From NCBI GenBank assembly GCA_034509425.1, contig JAVTVJ010001130.1:62001-126000 (forward strand): a stretch of 64,000 bases of DNA. The letters are read 5' to 3'. Positions 25,536 to 39,300 of this stretch are shown piece after piece. The notes below the pieces were generated by a model that did not search any database, was not told the DNA's origin, and saw nothing but the letters and a program-made list of their open reading frames with translations. Origin of the DNA: Eopsaltria australis (Eukaryota; Chordata; Aves; Passeriformes; Petroicidae). Numbering within the stretch: the first letter of the stretch is position 1; each line of letters opens with the position of its first letter. Both the position numbers and the translations under genes were made by a program.

Positions 25536-28500
25536 TTGATTTCGTTGTTGGTTCTGCCACTTCAGCCAAACACCTGATGGAATTCATTCCTGGGCTCTGA
25601 GAGATTCCCAGGACAAACTGGGCTGGAAAAGGGCTTAGACCCCATCCCCCAGAGGAGTGAGCAGCCCCGTGCTGAGCCTGTGACACACAAACCCAAAACA
25701 AGAAAGGAGGGAGCTGGAGCCGCATCCCCATTGTCACATTCCCACAATTCTTCCACAGCAAATCCCCCGGGTCTCCGCAGGCTCTGCCGGTGTTCCTGCG
25801 AGTTTGGAGGGAAACAAACACACACCTCCCTTCGGTCAACAACAGGAGCCTCCCGTTCCTCCAGTCAGGCTCCCCAGACACAGGGGCCTTTCATCAGAGC
25901 TGCTGCTGATTTTTAACGCCTCTTGTTGTGTTTTCCATTCTGCTGCACGCTGGACAAGGCTCATTCCCAGTGGGGAAGGCTCGTTTCCCAATGGAAGCAG
26001 CAATGTCAAGCAGAGTCAGGGGTAAAGGATGCAAACCTTGTCATATTCATCCCTAAATCTCTCCTGTGGGTGGTTTTATTAATTTCCACCCCCCCTTCTC
26101 GTCCTGGTGTTTGCTCCAAAGTGAGCTGAGCTCCAGTTGAATTGTCCTCAGGGATGGGGACCAGGAGTGGCAGGGAGGAGCAGCTCTTTGTGTGTGCAGG
26201 GAGAGGGAAGGAGGTGCAGAGGCACAGAAGGGAGAGGAGGCTTTCGGCAGTAGGACATTAATTTATTAATTATTTCACTAAAATAAACACTAAAATATTT
26301 ATTTATTATTTCACTAAAATAAACACCGGTGGAAAAAGCTGGCGCAAAACTGGGCGCTGACGTCGTCAAGGAGTTAAACTGCACCGACGCCAGCGGTGGG
26401 TGCAGGACATTCCATCTGTGCTCCAGGAGATTGGGAAGGGAATATCGAGGAGTGGCCATCCAGCCCCTCATGGCCAGGCCTGTTCTGGGAGCAAGGGGTG
26501 ACATCCAAGGGTGACAGCACATTCGGGCACCTCCAGCGCTCCAGTGCCTCCGAGGGGGCTCCTTCCTCAGGAAAGCAGGGTTTGGGCAGCTCAGCTTCCC
26601 AGAGAGCTGGATTTCCACCTCTGTCTCAGCACAAGGAACCAACTGATCCTCTTGCCTGGACTCTCTGAAGGCGGCTTTCGCCAATTCATGGTTTAGTCTT
26701 GATGCCTTTTCCTGGTCTTAGGAAATAAAGGCTCAGACAGGGTCAGAGGGTTGGGGTCGTTTCCCTCGGGATTTTAATAGGATCCCATTCCATGGCTTCT
26801 GCCGTCCAGGTAGAACGCGTCGCAAAAGCCCCGTCCCCCCAATCGAGTGTACAATTAAAGACTCTACTCATTAGCAGATCTACCAGGAGGGCCCAACAAG
26901 GGGCTGGGGTGGGCTCACTTCTAGTTTACAAAATCTGTCCTACTAGGAGACCTTGAGGGCCCACGAAAACAGAGTGTTTGGTCTCTAACTCTACGTTGTT
27001 TCAGGGGTGTTTGGTCTACCAGCCTGCTAAACACCATGAAACCGGGCTAAACCATCACCTAAAGCATCACAAGTGTGCATGCTGATGCTTGTGAATGCAG
27101 GGAACAGTGTAAGAAATATTCAGGAGAAAAGCAGAAAAAAATTCTTCAGGCATTAGTCTGAAAATAAGGAAGTCCTTCCTAGGTCAGGAGTTGGTGGCGC
27201 CTGTCCCGGAGCTGTCCCAAGTCAGGGCCAAGCTGTCTGGTTTCGGTTCTGCCCTGCCCATACCTGTCTCCTTCCTTCTTCTCGGGTTTTGTTCTTCCCC
27301 TGATTGATCAATAGAACTTTATTTGCCAGATAATTTTATGAGGAAGGAAAAGACATCTTCCCACAGGCAGTCAGGTCACAGCTCCGTGACTTTGCGTTTT
27401 ATCAATTTAAACGTGATTTTGTGCAGGGCAGGAGGGAAAAACAACCCCTGAAGACACGAACAGGAGCAACTGCTACCCTTCCACCAGGGTGGGACTCACC
27501 TCCTCAAGGGACAGCAGGAATTGTTGTGGGCAAAGAACACCCAGAAAGCTCAAAAATCTCCACAATCTGTCGCGCCACAGGCAAGGCGGCCTCAAAGGAT
27601 CCGCCTGCTGCTGTGCAAAACCCACTTCAGTAATCCCAGAACTCCAGACTGGTTTGGGTTGGGATGGACCTTAAAACCCATCTCAGACACTCTCACAGCT
27701 CCACTGGGCCAGGCTGCTCGGTGATGAACCCCCCAAAGCTGCTGTTTCATGTCAAGGTTTAGCAATTAAAAGATGTGGACAAGGCCTCCACCTTCCCTTG
27801 ACTCCCACCCCAGGTCTTTGAGAGCGAGACCTTGGAGGTGAGATGGAGATGGAGAACAGGATCACCATCAAACGCCCATGGAAAGCCCAGCCCAGCTGTT
27901 TCTGTGGCCAAGGAGCCCGTGTCCCACATCCCAGCAGCCATGGAATCATTGGGTTGGAAAGATCCTCAGTCCAACCACCTGGGCTTGGTTTCTTCTTCAT
28001 GCCCAAAACAACAGCGAACTTCCATGTCTGCTCCTTCCTCATCCCTCCCTCATTCCTCGCTGCTTTTGCCATTTCTAATTCCCACGAGAGGCTCCTGTGC
28101 TCCCAGCAAGGGCTCGGTTGGTTTTGCAAGGGAAGGAGGGCCTGGAGTGATTGTAGGGTTGGGAAAGAGGGGGATGGGGGTTTGTGGGACCCCTCGGGTC
28201 ATGCAGGATCTGATAACCCAGTGTAGGGCAACAGGGGCCTTGGGAAGGCTGCAGGCATGGGATGCCAGAGGTGGTTTGGGGACTTTTGGGAATTTGGAGG
28301 AGATAAGGTCAGTGTGGTCAGGGTGCTGCTGGTTCCCACCCACCCTCGGGGTTCTAAAGAATTCCTGGAAGGAAGCCTGGGCACATCCTGCTCCTGTGGG
28401 GGGTTTTCCCTGAGTGCACAGGCCCATACTGGAACCCACAGTGGGAATGATGGCGTGAATCCCCGTTAATTCAGCAGATAAGAGAGGGATTGTGAGGCAG

Positions 28501-29527
28501 AGGTCAAAGGAGGAAGGGCGCTCCCAGTAATTGGTGCCGTGTCGGGGAAGGAATTTGGAGATGGGAATTTACTGAAACTCCTCGCGGAACAAAAGCACCT
28601 CACAAAAGGCCCACGTTACTTCCTGCTGGGTGTGAGAGTGGAGGTGCTCGGGTGGAGAATCTCCCACGACGAGGTGATTACCTGGGTGAGCCAGGAACGC
28701 CAGGTATGTCTCTAAATTTTGGATGGGACCATGAGAACTGCGCAGAGCCAGGGCAGAGAGGCGGCCAAAGAACGTTCTGCAGCGGGATGTGAGAACGTGG
28801 GGTTCCTCAGAGGTGCCTGGGCCTTGGAGGGACCTCAGTGACTCTGTTCCACAGCTCCTGGGACAGATGAGCCTCTCTCAGGACAACTGTCCCAACCCTG
28901 ACATCCATCTCATGGCCAGAGCAGAAGAATTTGCTGGAATTCCTGGGTTTTGCTATCTAGAAGGAGATAATAACATTATCTCAGAGTGAGATCTCTGTGT
29001 GTTTTCCAAGAAGGAACAAAAAGTTCTCACAAGAACTGGCAGTGCTGACCCTTCAACACCGGATTTTCACTCCAGGTATTTATTGGAGCTGCTGAACTGG
29101 ATGTTCAGGGCAGACCTCCCCACACGAGCCCCTGCCCTGGCTGCTCTGTTATCCCCTGGGATCTGTGACAGCACCCATGGGAATGGAGCAGGGGAATCCA
29201 GGGATCCCATGGGTGTCTGCCCAAGGATGCAGCTCCCACAGACCCTTTCCTCCCTCAGCCCCAGCTGGCAGTGCCCTGCAAGAAGAGGGGATGGAATTCT
29301 CCAAGTCAGGAAGGAAGAACACGATGGGGTCACAACTGGGTTTAATTAATCCCATTGAGCGTTGTTAACTCTCAAGAAACTCAATTTCCAGAAAGCTGCT
29401 TTTTCCTCCTAGATTTTTTACAAATTCCATCCATTCCTGAGGGAGATAAACTCTCTGCTGCTGTTCCACAGCAGGCAGCTCCAGGAGCACCAGGAATCAA
29501 GAGGAAGATGAGCAGCAAAGGACAAAG

Positions 29528-29655
29528 CGTCCAAGGCCAGGCTGGATGGGGCTTGGAGCAGCCTGGGACAGTGGAAGGTGTCCCTGCTGATGGCAGGGGT
29601 GGGATGAGATGAGCTTTGAGGTCCCTTCCAACCCCAATCAATCTCAGATTCTGGG
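29528..29655 (+). mobile_element. CR1 3' end
   Basis: A clean CR1 3' terminal segment carries the phrases 'ggcttggagcagcctgggac', 'aaggtgtccctg' and 'aggtcccttccaacc'. Confidence 0.7.
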
Positions 29656-30117
29656 CTTTAACAAAGTTATTTTCTGCCTTGCTTCAGGGCCCAGTTGCCA
29701 TCCCTAAACCCAGCGTCACCTCTGGCAGGAGCGTGGGGGCTCCAGGATGGCTCTAGACCAGGTTGCCCAGCTGGGCACCACAACTCAGCCCCTCTCTGGT
29801 GTTAAACCCCATTTGTTTCGTGGAGCAGCCGAAGATCTGGGCCAGGATTTTGAACGATGGTGTTTCTGTGTCGTTGGTAGAGCTGATTACCTGGGGGTTG
29901 TGCAGGAATAACCCCAGGCTGTTGCTGAGGAAGAGTGCAGCAAGGTGAGTGTGACACGAACCCTCTGCAGGTTTGCAGGAGCTGTGCCCTCAACCCTGCC
30001 AAGATCACCCAGCTAAGCAGGACTTTATCCCTGCCTTTTCCTCCACCCCACACCCCATCCCAAGCCGCAGGCAGAGTTTGACTCTCCAGGAGAAAGAACC
30101 CAAGAGGAGAGGTCGTG

Positions 30118-30290
30118 AAACCATGGAATGGATGAGGCTGGAAAAGACCTCCAAGATCATCGATTCCAACATTCCCATCCCCACAGAGCTCCCAGCTCCT
30201 GGTGTTCCTGCAGAAGTGACCAAGGGACATTCCTGCCCACGTCCCAAGGCTTCTGCTGGGCCGGGCTGGCCCCAGCCGTGGTTGGGAAGC
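30118..30290 (-). mobile_element. CR1 fragment
   Basis: A reverse-complement CR1 end, starting at 'ccatggaatggatgaggctg' and running into 'aagtgaccaagggacattcc', truncated on the right. Confidence 0.45.
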
Positions 30291-30326
30291 CGCCCTTCCC
30301 CTCGGAAGAGCTCTGCCCACCCCGTG

Positions 30327-30404
30327 TTTCCTTGTGTTCCAAAAAGAGGATTTATTCAGTGGGGTTTAGAAGTTTAAAATGCACAGATCTGAGCGTTGTG
30401 GAGG
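30327..30404 (-). repeat. Inverted repeat copy B, with poly(A) signal on the minus strand
   Basis: This is the minus-strand counterpart of 22327-22404, with AATAAA at 30356-30351. It lies 3 kb downstream of the stop codon of fusion gene 2 and in its sense direction, so it may be that gene's distal poly(A) site. Alternatively it is a remnant of a duplicated gene end or a dispersed repeat. Confidence 0.7.
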
Positions 30405-33334
30405 CGCACCCACTCCACCGACACGTCCCGGGCCGTGGCACTGAGTCAGTTCCTGTCCCATGGCACCGCTCTATTCTCGCAGGGTGAGCTGGCTTTTTCC
30501 TGCCACTGGAAAATACACTTCTTCTACATCCCTTTTTTAATCTTTTTTCCATTGACACGGATGTCTAGACTCCACAAAGGGCAGAAGGGAGGTGGGACAG
30601 CCCTTCTCCCCGGGTTGTTTCCAACCCCAGTGGGATTGGAGAGTTGGCTTGGCTCACAAAGAGCCCCATTCATGAGGTCATTTTGTCTCCCAGGGTGACC
30701 TTTCAGGCCCAAAGATCCCCGAGACATTGACAATGCAACCAGAATTGGTTTCACAGGAGCCTCTTCTGGTTTTCCTCCTCCTGTGGTGGAGGTCTGAGGA
30801 CTTCACGTCCCCTTGTGTCCCTCTTATCCGGAACACAGGACTGGAGCTGCTCCTTCCTGTCGAGCAGGACAGAATTGCTCAGTGAGGGTCTCCCTTGAGG
30901 TGTCCTGGACAACCATTTTTGACCATAACCTCCAGTTTTAGTGATGAAAAAATTCTTTTTGATAGCCCAAAATAGACCTGATCCGTGATTTCTCAGCAAA
31001 TGCACCCAAATATTCAAATGTTTATCTCAGCCCTTTCTGATTGAAGTGTTTTGGATTTGCCACTTAAAACAGGGACTTTTTTTCCTCTCTCCCCTTCTCT
31101 TCAAAAATGTTTTGCTTCCCCTTAAACGCTGGGAAAACTGTGGAAATAGCAGAAATATTTTTTTGCCTTGATTCAAGTGAAAGATCCCATTTAAATCTCC
31201 TTTGCCCTGAACTGCTCCTTTCCGGTTTGCTGGTACACGGGAGAGCCGTGGGTGGGGTAAAAACCAAGCCTGAAATGAAGCCTCTCCTTGTCTCACTTCA
31301 GCAAAGTGAGAAATGCTTCCCCCAGCGTCCTGAGACTGAAACCAACATTTTCTGTGAGTAAAAGCCAAAAAAATACGGAGACAAAGAGGAAAAATGGATG
31401 CAGGTGAAGCACCGAGTGAAGAACGCATTTTTTGGAGCCACTTATAATTTGTGCTACACTAAAAATTCATCATTTGCAGCACAGGGCAGCAGAACCTCTG
31501 GTGTGTTTAAGCCAGGGCAGTTTTCCCTCTCCAAAAGGCTTTGTGGTGTCTCAGCACCTCTCCAAATTCCCACTGCTTGCCACATTCCCTCAGATTTTGG
31601 TGTTTATGGGGTTTTATTTTAGTGAATAAGAGGTGAAATTCAGCCCTGGTATTTTTGAGCTGGTACCAGGAGCTGCTGTGGGGAATCATCTTCTCCCTCC
31701 CTCCTCTTCCCCACCCTAGAAGTGCCACAATTTGATTCCCTCCTGGGATCCTGCTTGGATCCTGCATGGCCAGGATCCCCAACATCCGGAACCCGCTGCC
31801 CTGCAAGGTTTTGCCACGACTGCACAGCCCTGGGTGAGATCTGTTTATTGAAAACATTTTATTGCTTTCCAAAAACCAGTTTTAATAAACTCCGAGGAGA
31901 TACAGGAAGTAGACCAGGAAAACTGTAGGACACACTGAATTCTCCAGAATGTTCTCTGCAGGAAGAGATCCAGCTCTGCGAGGACAAGCTGAGGTTCATC
32001 GAGGTTGAGCTCCTCCTGCTGCACCACTTTTATCCTTGAAAATTCCAGCACAACTCCAGGTGAAACCAATGACCAATGGATTGGTTTCAGCTGGAGTTTG
32101 ATCAGCACCTTGCACCTGAGTCAGGTGAGAAGAAGATCAGCAGTTTTTGGAGGCAGAACGAGCCGTAACTGCAGTGTTTGCCAAGGGAAACTCCTCACAA
32201 AGGTTTGAGGCTCCTTCCCAACTCCTCCTGGTCAGCAGCCACCGCTCCACACTGCCTGTCCTTCCTAAAATGTCCATGTCCTCCCAGTGCTGCACTCCAG
32301 GAGCCATCCCACCACGTCCCAGTGATGCCAGCAAGGTCACAGGTGAGCACATCTCCAACTCCTCCCTTGTATTTCGGGAGTTTGCAGAGAACTTGGGCCC
32401 CTGGAGAAGACAAATGACTGCCTGGAGTGGCTGGAATTCCTTCCTCTGATCCTGTGGGATTTGCACTCTGGAGGAAACGTGGCATGAGATGGGAGGAGTT
32501 GGGCTGGAAAGCAAGAGACCAGCTCCCGGCATCCTCAAACGCATGGAGACTGCTCTCCTGAAATTCATGACGTGGGAAGGGAGGGTCTTCCCTAAAGCTG
32601 CAGCACCTCTAAGGATATAATATTGGAGTCATCCAAATGGGAATTCCACCCCGACACTGAGTGAGAAATGCAGAAATGGCACCCCAGGTCATGGCATTTC
32701 TTTGGGCTCTCCCAAGAGAGGAAAGACCTCCCGAGTGGGGTCAAAAATGGGTGATCCCCATTCCGAAGGAAACACAGCAGGAGACGCGCCCAGCTCCGAG
32801 CCCAGACTTTGCCAAGTCCATTGGATCCGCCAGCACAGCACCTGGACACATCTCCCTCCTCCTCCTCTCCCACGTGGGGTGGCACTTGGGGACACGGGTC
32901 AGCGGTGGCCTTGGCAGGGCTGGGGGGACGGCGGGACTCAAGGATTGGAAAGGTCTTTTCCCACCCAAATGATTCTGTGTGATTCAAGTTTCAATGCAGT
33001 GTTTTCCCCCACCCTGCACCACTTCACCTCACTCCACGCCCCAAATCCAAGGAATTCCCTCCCAGCAACGGGGACAAAGCTCTGTGACTCTGGGGCCAGC
33101 CTGGGGACACTTCCTTTGGCCGTGACTGGTCTCCAGGGAAAGCTGGCAGCGTCCCTAAGGGAAAATTTTCCTGCTGGGTGCCTGTGGCTTGCAAGGCAGC
33201 GCCGCACTGGGATATTAGAGCAGTGTCCATGGAAAGACAAGTGAGTCACCCCTGCAGCTGGGAAGCCTCTCCCATTCCCCAATTTGGCCGATTTTCCAGC
33301 AGACAACGTCCTGGTGAGCACGGAGCTGTGGGAC
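30405..33334. other. Region downstream of AceTr-YrdC fusion 2, no further gene recognised
   Basis: If copy B of the inverted repeat is the true poly(A) site, this 2.9 kb would be the 3' untranslated or readthrough region of fusion gene 2. I see no coding conservation on either strand and no convincing nearer AATAAA on the minus strand. Confidence 0.4.
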
Positions 33335-36300
33335 TCAGAAGCGGGTGTGACGCTCGGAATCGGGAGCGGGATCCGGCTCCGCCGGGGCAGCTCTGCCCAC
33401 CCCGTTGTGCACAGCGTGGCCACCACTCTGCAGCTCCTCCCGGCCTTTTGTGGGGCTGGTGGGGACCACCAGGTGTTTCTTCTGCACCTGCTCCAGGATC
33501 TGCAGCACCTGGAATGAGCAAACACAGCTGGGAGTGGGTCTGGAGTTAGGGGACAGTGGTGGTTTCTTCTCCATCTGTTGGAATAATCAAATAATCATAA
33601 AATAACGGGTTGGAAGGAACCTTTAAAGGTCCCCCAAGGGCAGGGACACCTCCCACAAGATCTTCTCTTTCAAGTGTCTGGCTCAGTTTTGGGATGACAC
33701 AAATCATTGCTGTGCTCAGAGGTCTCTGGGATGGCTGAACATGGAGAGCCTGACCCAAGGAGGTCCATGCCCTTGGATCTTGGAGCTCTTTCCATGGATG
33801 AATCAGCCCCACCTGCCCATTCCCCACTCCACAGAGCCTGCCCCAAGGAGGTCCATGCCTTTGGATCTTGGAGCTCTTTCCATGGATGAATCAGCCCCAC
33901 CTGCCCATTCCCCACTCCACACAGCCTGCCCCAAGGAAGTCCATGCCCTTGGATCTTGGAGCCCTTTCCATGGATGAATCAGCCCCACCTTGCCCATTCC
34001 CATCACACAGAGGTGCCCCGGAGCAGGATCAGGACAGAAACGCAGAGCTCTGCTCCTGTCCCTCACACCACTCTGGGATAACTCCTCGTGCTACCACAGA
34101 TTTCTTTGTCTCCTCACTGAATTAGGAAGCCCCAGGGTGAAACTCATCCAGTGGAGAAAGGGAATGGAGATTAAACCCAGCTGAATTTCACCTGAGACTT
34201 GGGGATGATGCCGACACGGAAGAATCCGATGTTCCCGCTGTTGATCTTGGTGCAGTCCACCACGGTGGAGGCAATGTTCTCTGGAGAAGGCCCGCCACAA
34301 AGGACTGCATCCACCTAAAAGCAACAGATTTCCACACCAAATTCCCCTTGGAAAAGGAGAGTTTCCCCTCTCAACAGCAAATAATCCTGATTATTTGAGC
34401 AATGCTGCTCCTTCCTGCCTCACTGCAGCGACAGCAGCGCTGGATTTGGAGTGAATGGAGCTCAGAGCAAGGACAGGGAGAGCTCTGGGGTGCAGGGCAG
34501 CAGCACAGCACAGACAGGTTTGCAGCAGCTGAGGAGCTCTGGAGAAGTCCCATCCACAAAGAAAAAAATGTGTGTGAAGTTTTGATTTCTGAGGAGTTAG
34601 AGGTGGAAGGTTTGTACCACCCCTTGTTTAAGGCTGCCGTGACGATATGAAATGTAAAACCCTCAGAATTTAGGGGTGAAATTGCAGAGTCATGGAATCA
34701 TCCTGAGCTGGAAGGATCCACAAGGACCATCAATCCAAATCCTGGCCCTGCAAAGACACCCCAACATTTCCACCATTCCAAACACTCCTGGAGCTCTGGC
34801 AGCCTCGGGGCCAGGACCATTCCCTGGGGAGCCTGGGCAGTGCCCAGCACCCTCCGGGGGAAAAACCTTCCTTGATGTCCCACCTAAACCAATGAAAGAC
34901 AATGAAATTCCATGACCATGGCACCTCCATGAAAGCTCTAAAAGCCAGGAATATTTTGGAGCTTGGCACCAGTTACAGATGGGAATCCCTGAATTCTCAG
35001 AGCCCAGTGCCAGCTGGAGCCCTGGCACATTCAGGCACCAGGATTTGATTGCTTGTAAGCAAGAAGGAATTTTTTATTGCTGCTATCATCCCACGTTGGA
35101 ATATTAATTTACTCACATTGCCAAGCCATAACTCCCCTGTGTAAAGCACAGGAGTTTTGGTTTCCCACCAAGATCTCTGTTTTAAAATCTTCTTTCCCTT
35201 TGACACCAGCATGAGGAGCAGCCATGAGATTTTTTTTTTCTTTAATTAGAGGATTTCCCAGATTCCTGATACCATCCATTGATTTTCCTCCTGGAAACAA
35301 AGTGGCTGCATTTTTCCATCCCCACACCTCTGGGTTACCTTATCTCCCAGCTTGGCATACACTTGGTTGTGGTGGGTGGTGTCGGCCTCTCCCGTCGGGT
35401 TGGCTGACGTGACCACGATGGGGCCAACCTGGTGAGAGAAAAACGGGAATCAGAGCTCTGAGGCAGGATTCTTGGGATCAAACTGGTGACTTGAGCTCTG
35501 AACTTCGTCTGTGACTCTGATGAAAGCTGGGTGTGGCTCACCCAGGTGAGGCACCTGCTTTGCAGGCGACTGCAGCCCCATCAAAACCGCGTTTGAGTCA
35601 CCAGCGCTGACAAATTCGGGTTTAGTGATGATGGCCATAAATGGCATCTTGCCTTCCAGCAGCAGCACTTGCCAAAGACCTACAATGCCTGTCCTGGAAC
35701 ACTCCGGGTATCACAGCTCCTCTGGCCACTTCCTGCACCTTCTGAAGACCTCAGAGAAGCCCGTGCTTCCAACAGTGTTCAACAGTCCAACTGTGTCTGT
35801 TAAGGGCGTTCTCCTGATTTCCTGACCTGGTGGTTGCTCCTTTTCCCCTCTTTGCTGCCATAAAATGCAGGATTCAAGGCAGGGGCAAGGAGTGCTCTGA
35901 GGAGACTGTGATGCTGTGCAGAGTTCTTTATTCTACAGACACAGACTGAGACTGCTCCAGATCACTCTGGGACTGCTGCTCACACTGCTCCTATGGCTCC
36001 TCCTGTGGCTACTGCCATGGCTACTGCCCTATGGCCACTGCCCACTGCTGGGCAGGGACAATTCCCTTGATCCCATCCCAGCCCCAGGCTGTGCCATCCC
36101 ATCAACAGCAAAGAGAAACAATCCCCTAGAAGGGCACAGCCTACAATCCTCTCCCACAATGGGTGCAGAGGCCACAAAGCCATGATCCTCTTTGCCATGG
36201 CCATCCCTGGTGCCCTGGATGTGCTTCCTGGGCACCTCTGGGCCAGGGCAGAGGCTCCCTCTGGGCATTCCAGGCTGATTTTCCATAACACACAGAGAGT

Positions 36301-39300
36301 AACCCAAGAATAAAACCCCTCCCAGTTGCCTGCAGACCCCAGCCCATCCCACAGGAGGGGTCTGGCCAGCAGGGCTGAGGTGCTGGACTCACCAGGTCGA
36401 TGAGGTGTGTGGTGACAGAGCAGTCGGGGATGCGGATGGCCACGCTCCGAGGGGTCCCGACGTATTTGGCAGAGTCCTTCATTCCCAGGAAATCCACCCA
36501 TTCACCTGCACCAAGCAGAGTCACTCTGAGCACTGAGAGATGCACAAGGATCTTGCCAGGAATACCCCCATGGAACAGGCGGTGTTTTAGGAATTCCAAA
36601 CCCAAAAGCTCTCCAGAGAGATTGGAGTTGCCAGCATTTCCTCACCTCTGGGAATGACCAAGCTGATGGGAGAAGGCCAGGCAGCCTCCATGAAGTCCCA
36701 GAGGAGGGGAGTGAACAGATGCTTGGCAGGTTCCAGCTGCTTTAGGCTGGAAATCCAGAGGGACATGGGACGATCCTGAGCCTGGCGCTTGGACCTGGAA
36801 AAGGGGGAAGAAAAGATGGGCCTGGAAGTAAGACAGGGATTTAATTTCAAGGAAAGGAAGCTCTTGGAGAGGTCTAGAGCTAAAACAAGGTGTGCAGGCT
36901 CTGCCCCAGGTCACCAGCCTGGATTAAATGTAGGACTGTTCAACAGCTGACTGGGCAGGAAGGGACATGAATGACTCTTCCCGATCAGGAATGTCTTATT
37001 AATGATTATTCCCAATCAGGAATGTCTATTCCAAGCCAAGTCTTCAACTTCCTGTGTAGTGATGGCTGCAAATCCCAACAGCCCAAGTTCTGAGGAAACC
37101 CCACCAGTATGAGGGGTCCCAGCCCACAGCAAGGCTCTGTTGTCACCAGAGGGGTTCTGTGGTGACAACACGCGCTACAAGTGACAACAACAACCCCCAT
37201 TTGCCACTGGTTTGGGTTTCCTGTGGTGTCCAGTTCACCCAGCCCCATCAGAACACAACCACAGCTCAGTTCCCTCCTTTCCTCGCCTGGATTCTCTCCC
37301 CACCTCGCTGCTCCCACCGAGGCTGAGCTGCTCTGGGAGCTCTGAGTTCCAGAAGGTTCCTGAGCCCAGCCCAGGAGCCAGGACTCACCGGTGAGCTTTC
37401 TCCACGGCGTCAGGCCGGCTGCAGGCGGCCACCAGCACGTACACCGTGTCCGTGGGGATGCCACAGGTGCCGCCGTTCCTCAGGATATCTGTTGGCAAGG
37501 GAACAGAGCCCTTGAGTGGCAGGTCATTCCTATGTAATTCCTATGTAATTCCCATGTAATTCCCATGTAATTCCCGTGTAATTCCTGTGTGATTCCTGTG
37601 TAATTCCCATGTGATTCCTGTGTAATTCCCGTGTGATTCCTGTGTAATTCCCATGTAATTCTCACGTAATTCCCATGTAATTCCCATGTAATTCTTGTGT
37701 AATTCCCATGTAATTCCCATGTAATTCCCATGTAATTCTTGTGTAATTCCCGTGTAATTCCCATGTAATTCCCGTGTAATTCCCATGGCAGAGCTGGCAC
37801 ACAACGTGGTGCTCTCCTCTCCTTTTCCCAGCTCTCCTCCAAGGGGACACCTGGCATTTAGGGGGGTTCTGGGCCAGAGGCGGAGAGAGCAAGGACCAAG
37901 CGTTGGTTCTGCTGTCTCTGTTCAGAGCTTTGGGTGGTACCACCCTGGCCTGGAGGATTCCTGGATCCCAGAGCCCATGAGGACACAGGGAAATGATGCA
38001 GGAGCACAGCAGCGAGTTCACTTCTCAGCTCGTGACTCCTGTGGCTTGGTCCACTTCACCAAAATGCCACCACATTATCCAGGTTTCCACATCAAGGCCA
38101 GGTTGGATGGAGCTCGGAGCAACCTGGTCTGGTGGGAGGCGTCCCTGCCCACAGAACAAGATGGGCTTTAAGCTCCTTTCCCACTCCCACCATTCCGTGA
38201 TTCCCTGCTTGGAACAGTGTCCTTTTAAGCGCGTTCTGCTACAAAACCTCCCAGAATTTCCCCTCCACCCCCACATCCTGCCCTCTGTTTTCCCCTTACC
38301 TGCAATTCTCTTGACGGACGAAGCCTTCCTGGCAGGCAGGTGAAGGCACTTGCCCGTCCCTGCCGCGACGCCACCGAGCTGCACCACGGGGCCACCCGTG
38401 GGCAAGCAGCAGCCCTCGAAGGTGCTGCTGGACAGGGCAGCCAGGAAGCAGTAGAAGCTGACCAGCCCAAAGACGAGCGTGGCGGCGACATCGTAGCCGG
38501 CGGGGAGAGCGTGGACGGCGTCCAGCAGGAAGCTGACGGCGACCAGCGTGAAGGTGAGCGAGTAGAAGAACCAGGCCACGTTCAAGAAGAGCGAGCAGAA
38601 GACGACGAAGCCGTTGAAGAGCATGAAGGCAGCGATGCCCGCGGCGGCGTGGAAGCTCCTGGCGGTGCCGTAGAGGCCGCCGTACCTCGTCAGGCCCCAG
38701 ATGATCCACAGGACCGCGTAGAGGATGAAGGCGCTGCTCTCCAGGGTTTTACCCCGGGCAAAGGCCACCGAGCCGCCAAGGAGCTTCAGGATCCCGCCAG
38801 CCACCACCACCCACGGAATGACGACGGTGCCAAGGGGAGCCTGGGGGTCTCCTGGGGCTGTGAGAGCAAAAGAAGCCAGGACGCTGCAGGCGTAGGCAAG
38901 GATCTCGGCGTCGGCGTATTTGGAGTAGCCCAGGTAGGGAGCGTGGAGGTCTGGCCCTTCCCGGAGCTTCAGGAGGCTGCTGCGAGCGAGGAGGGCCTTC
39001 ACAGCGCCCTGCCCTGTTGGGATCTTGGCCCTGGCCCTCCCATTGTACAGGTGAACCAGAGCCACCAGGGCTGAGGCCACAAAAACGGCCACGGCCACGC
39101 CTTGGGGGCCACCAGCAAAAAACCCCCTGGGACTGCAAGCCAAGGCAATGCAGTAGGCGACAAAAACCAGCAAGTACAGGCCGTCCACAGGGCTCTGGAG
39201 GGAGAGAAAAAGAGCCAGGACAGCGAAAAGAATGGAGAAAACCACCAGGAATGGGGTGGGGAAGGACGGCTCCTGCGGCTGCCAGGCGGGGTACAGGAGG

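Larger units (their letters stand above)
22406..30326. other. Gene-poor region between the convergent fusion genes
   Basis: I recognise no conserved protein segment on either strand. It holds CR1 fragments, a 55-58 bp tandem repeat at 23.3 kb and AT-rich pieces. The block at 26760-27060 has a different character and is unexplained. Confidence 0.5.

Noticed and set aside
37480..38021. Minus-strand frames with a repeated NYMGITWEL-type peptide
   Set aside because: They translate the 11-bp minisatellite; unit length not divisible by three opens all frames equally, and an intron is expected here.
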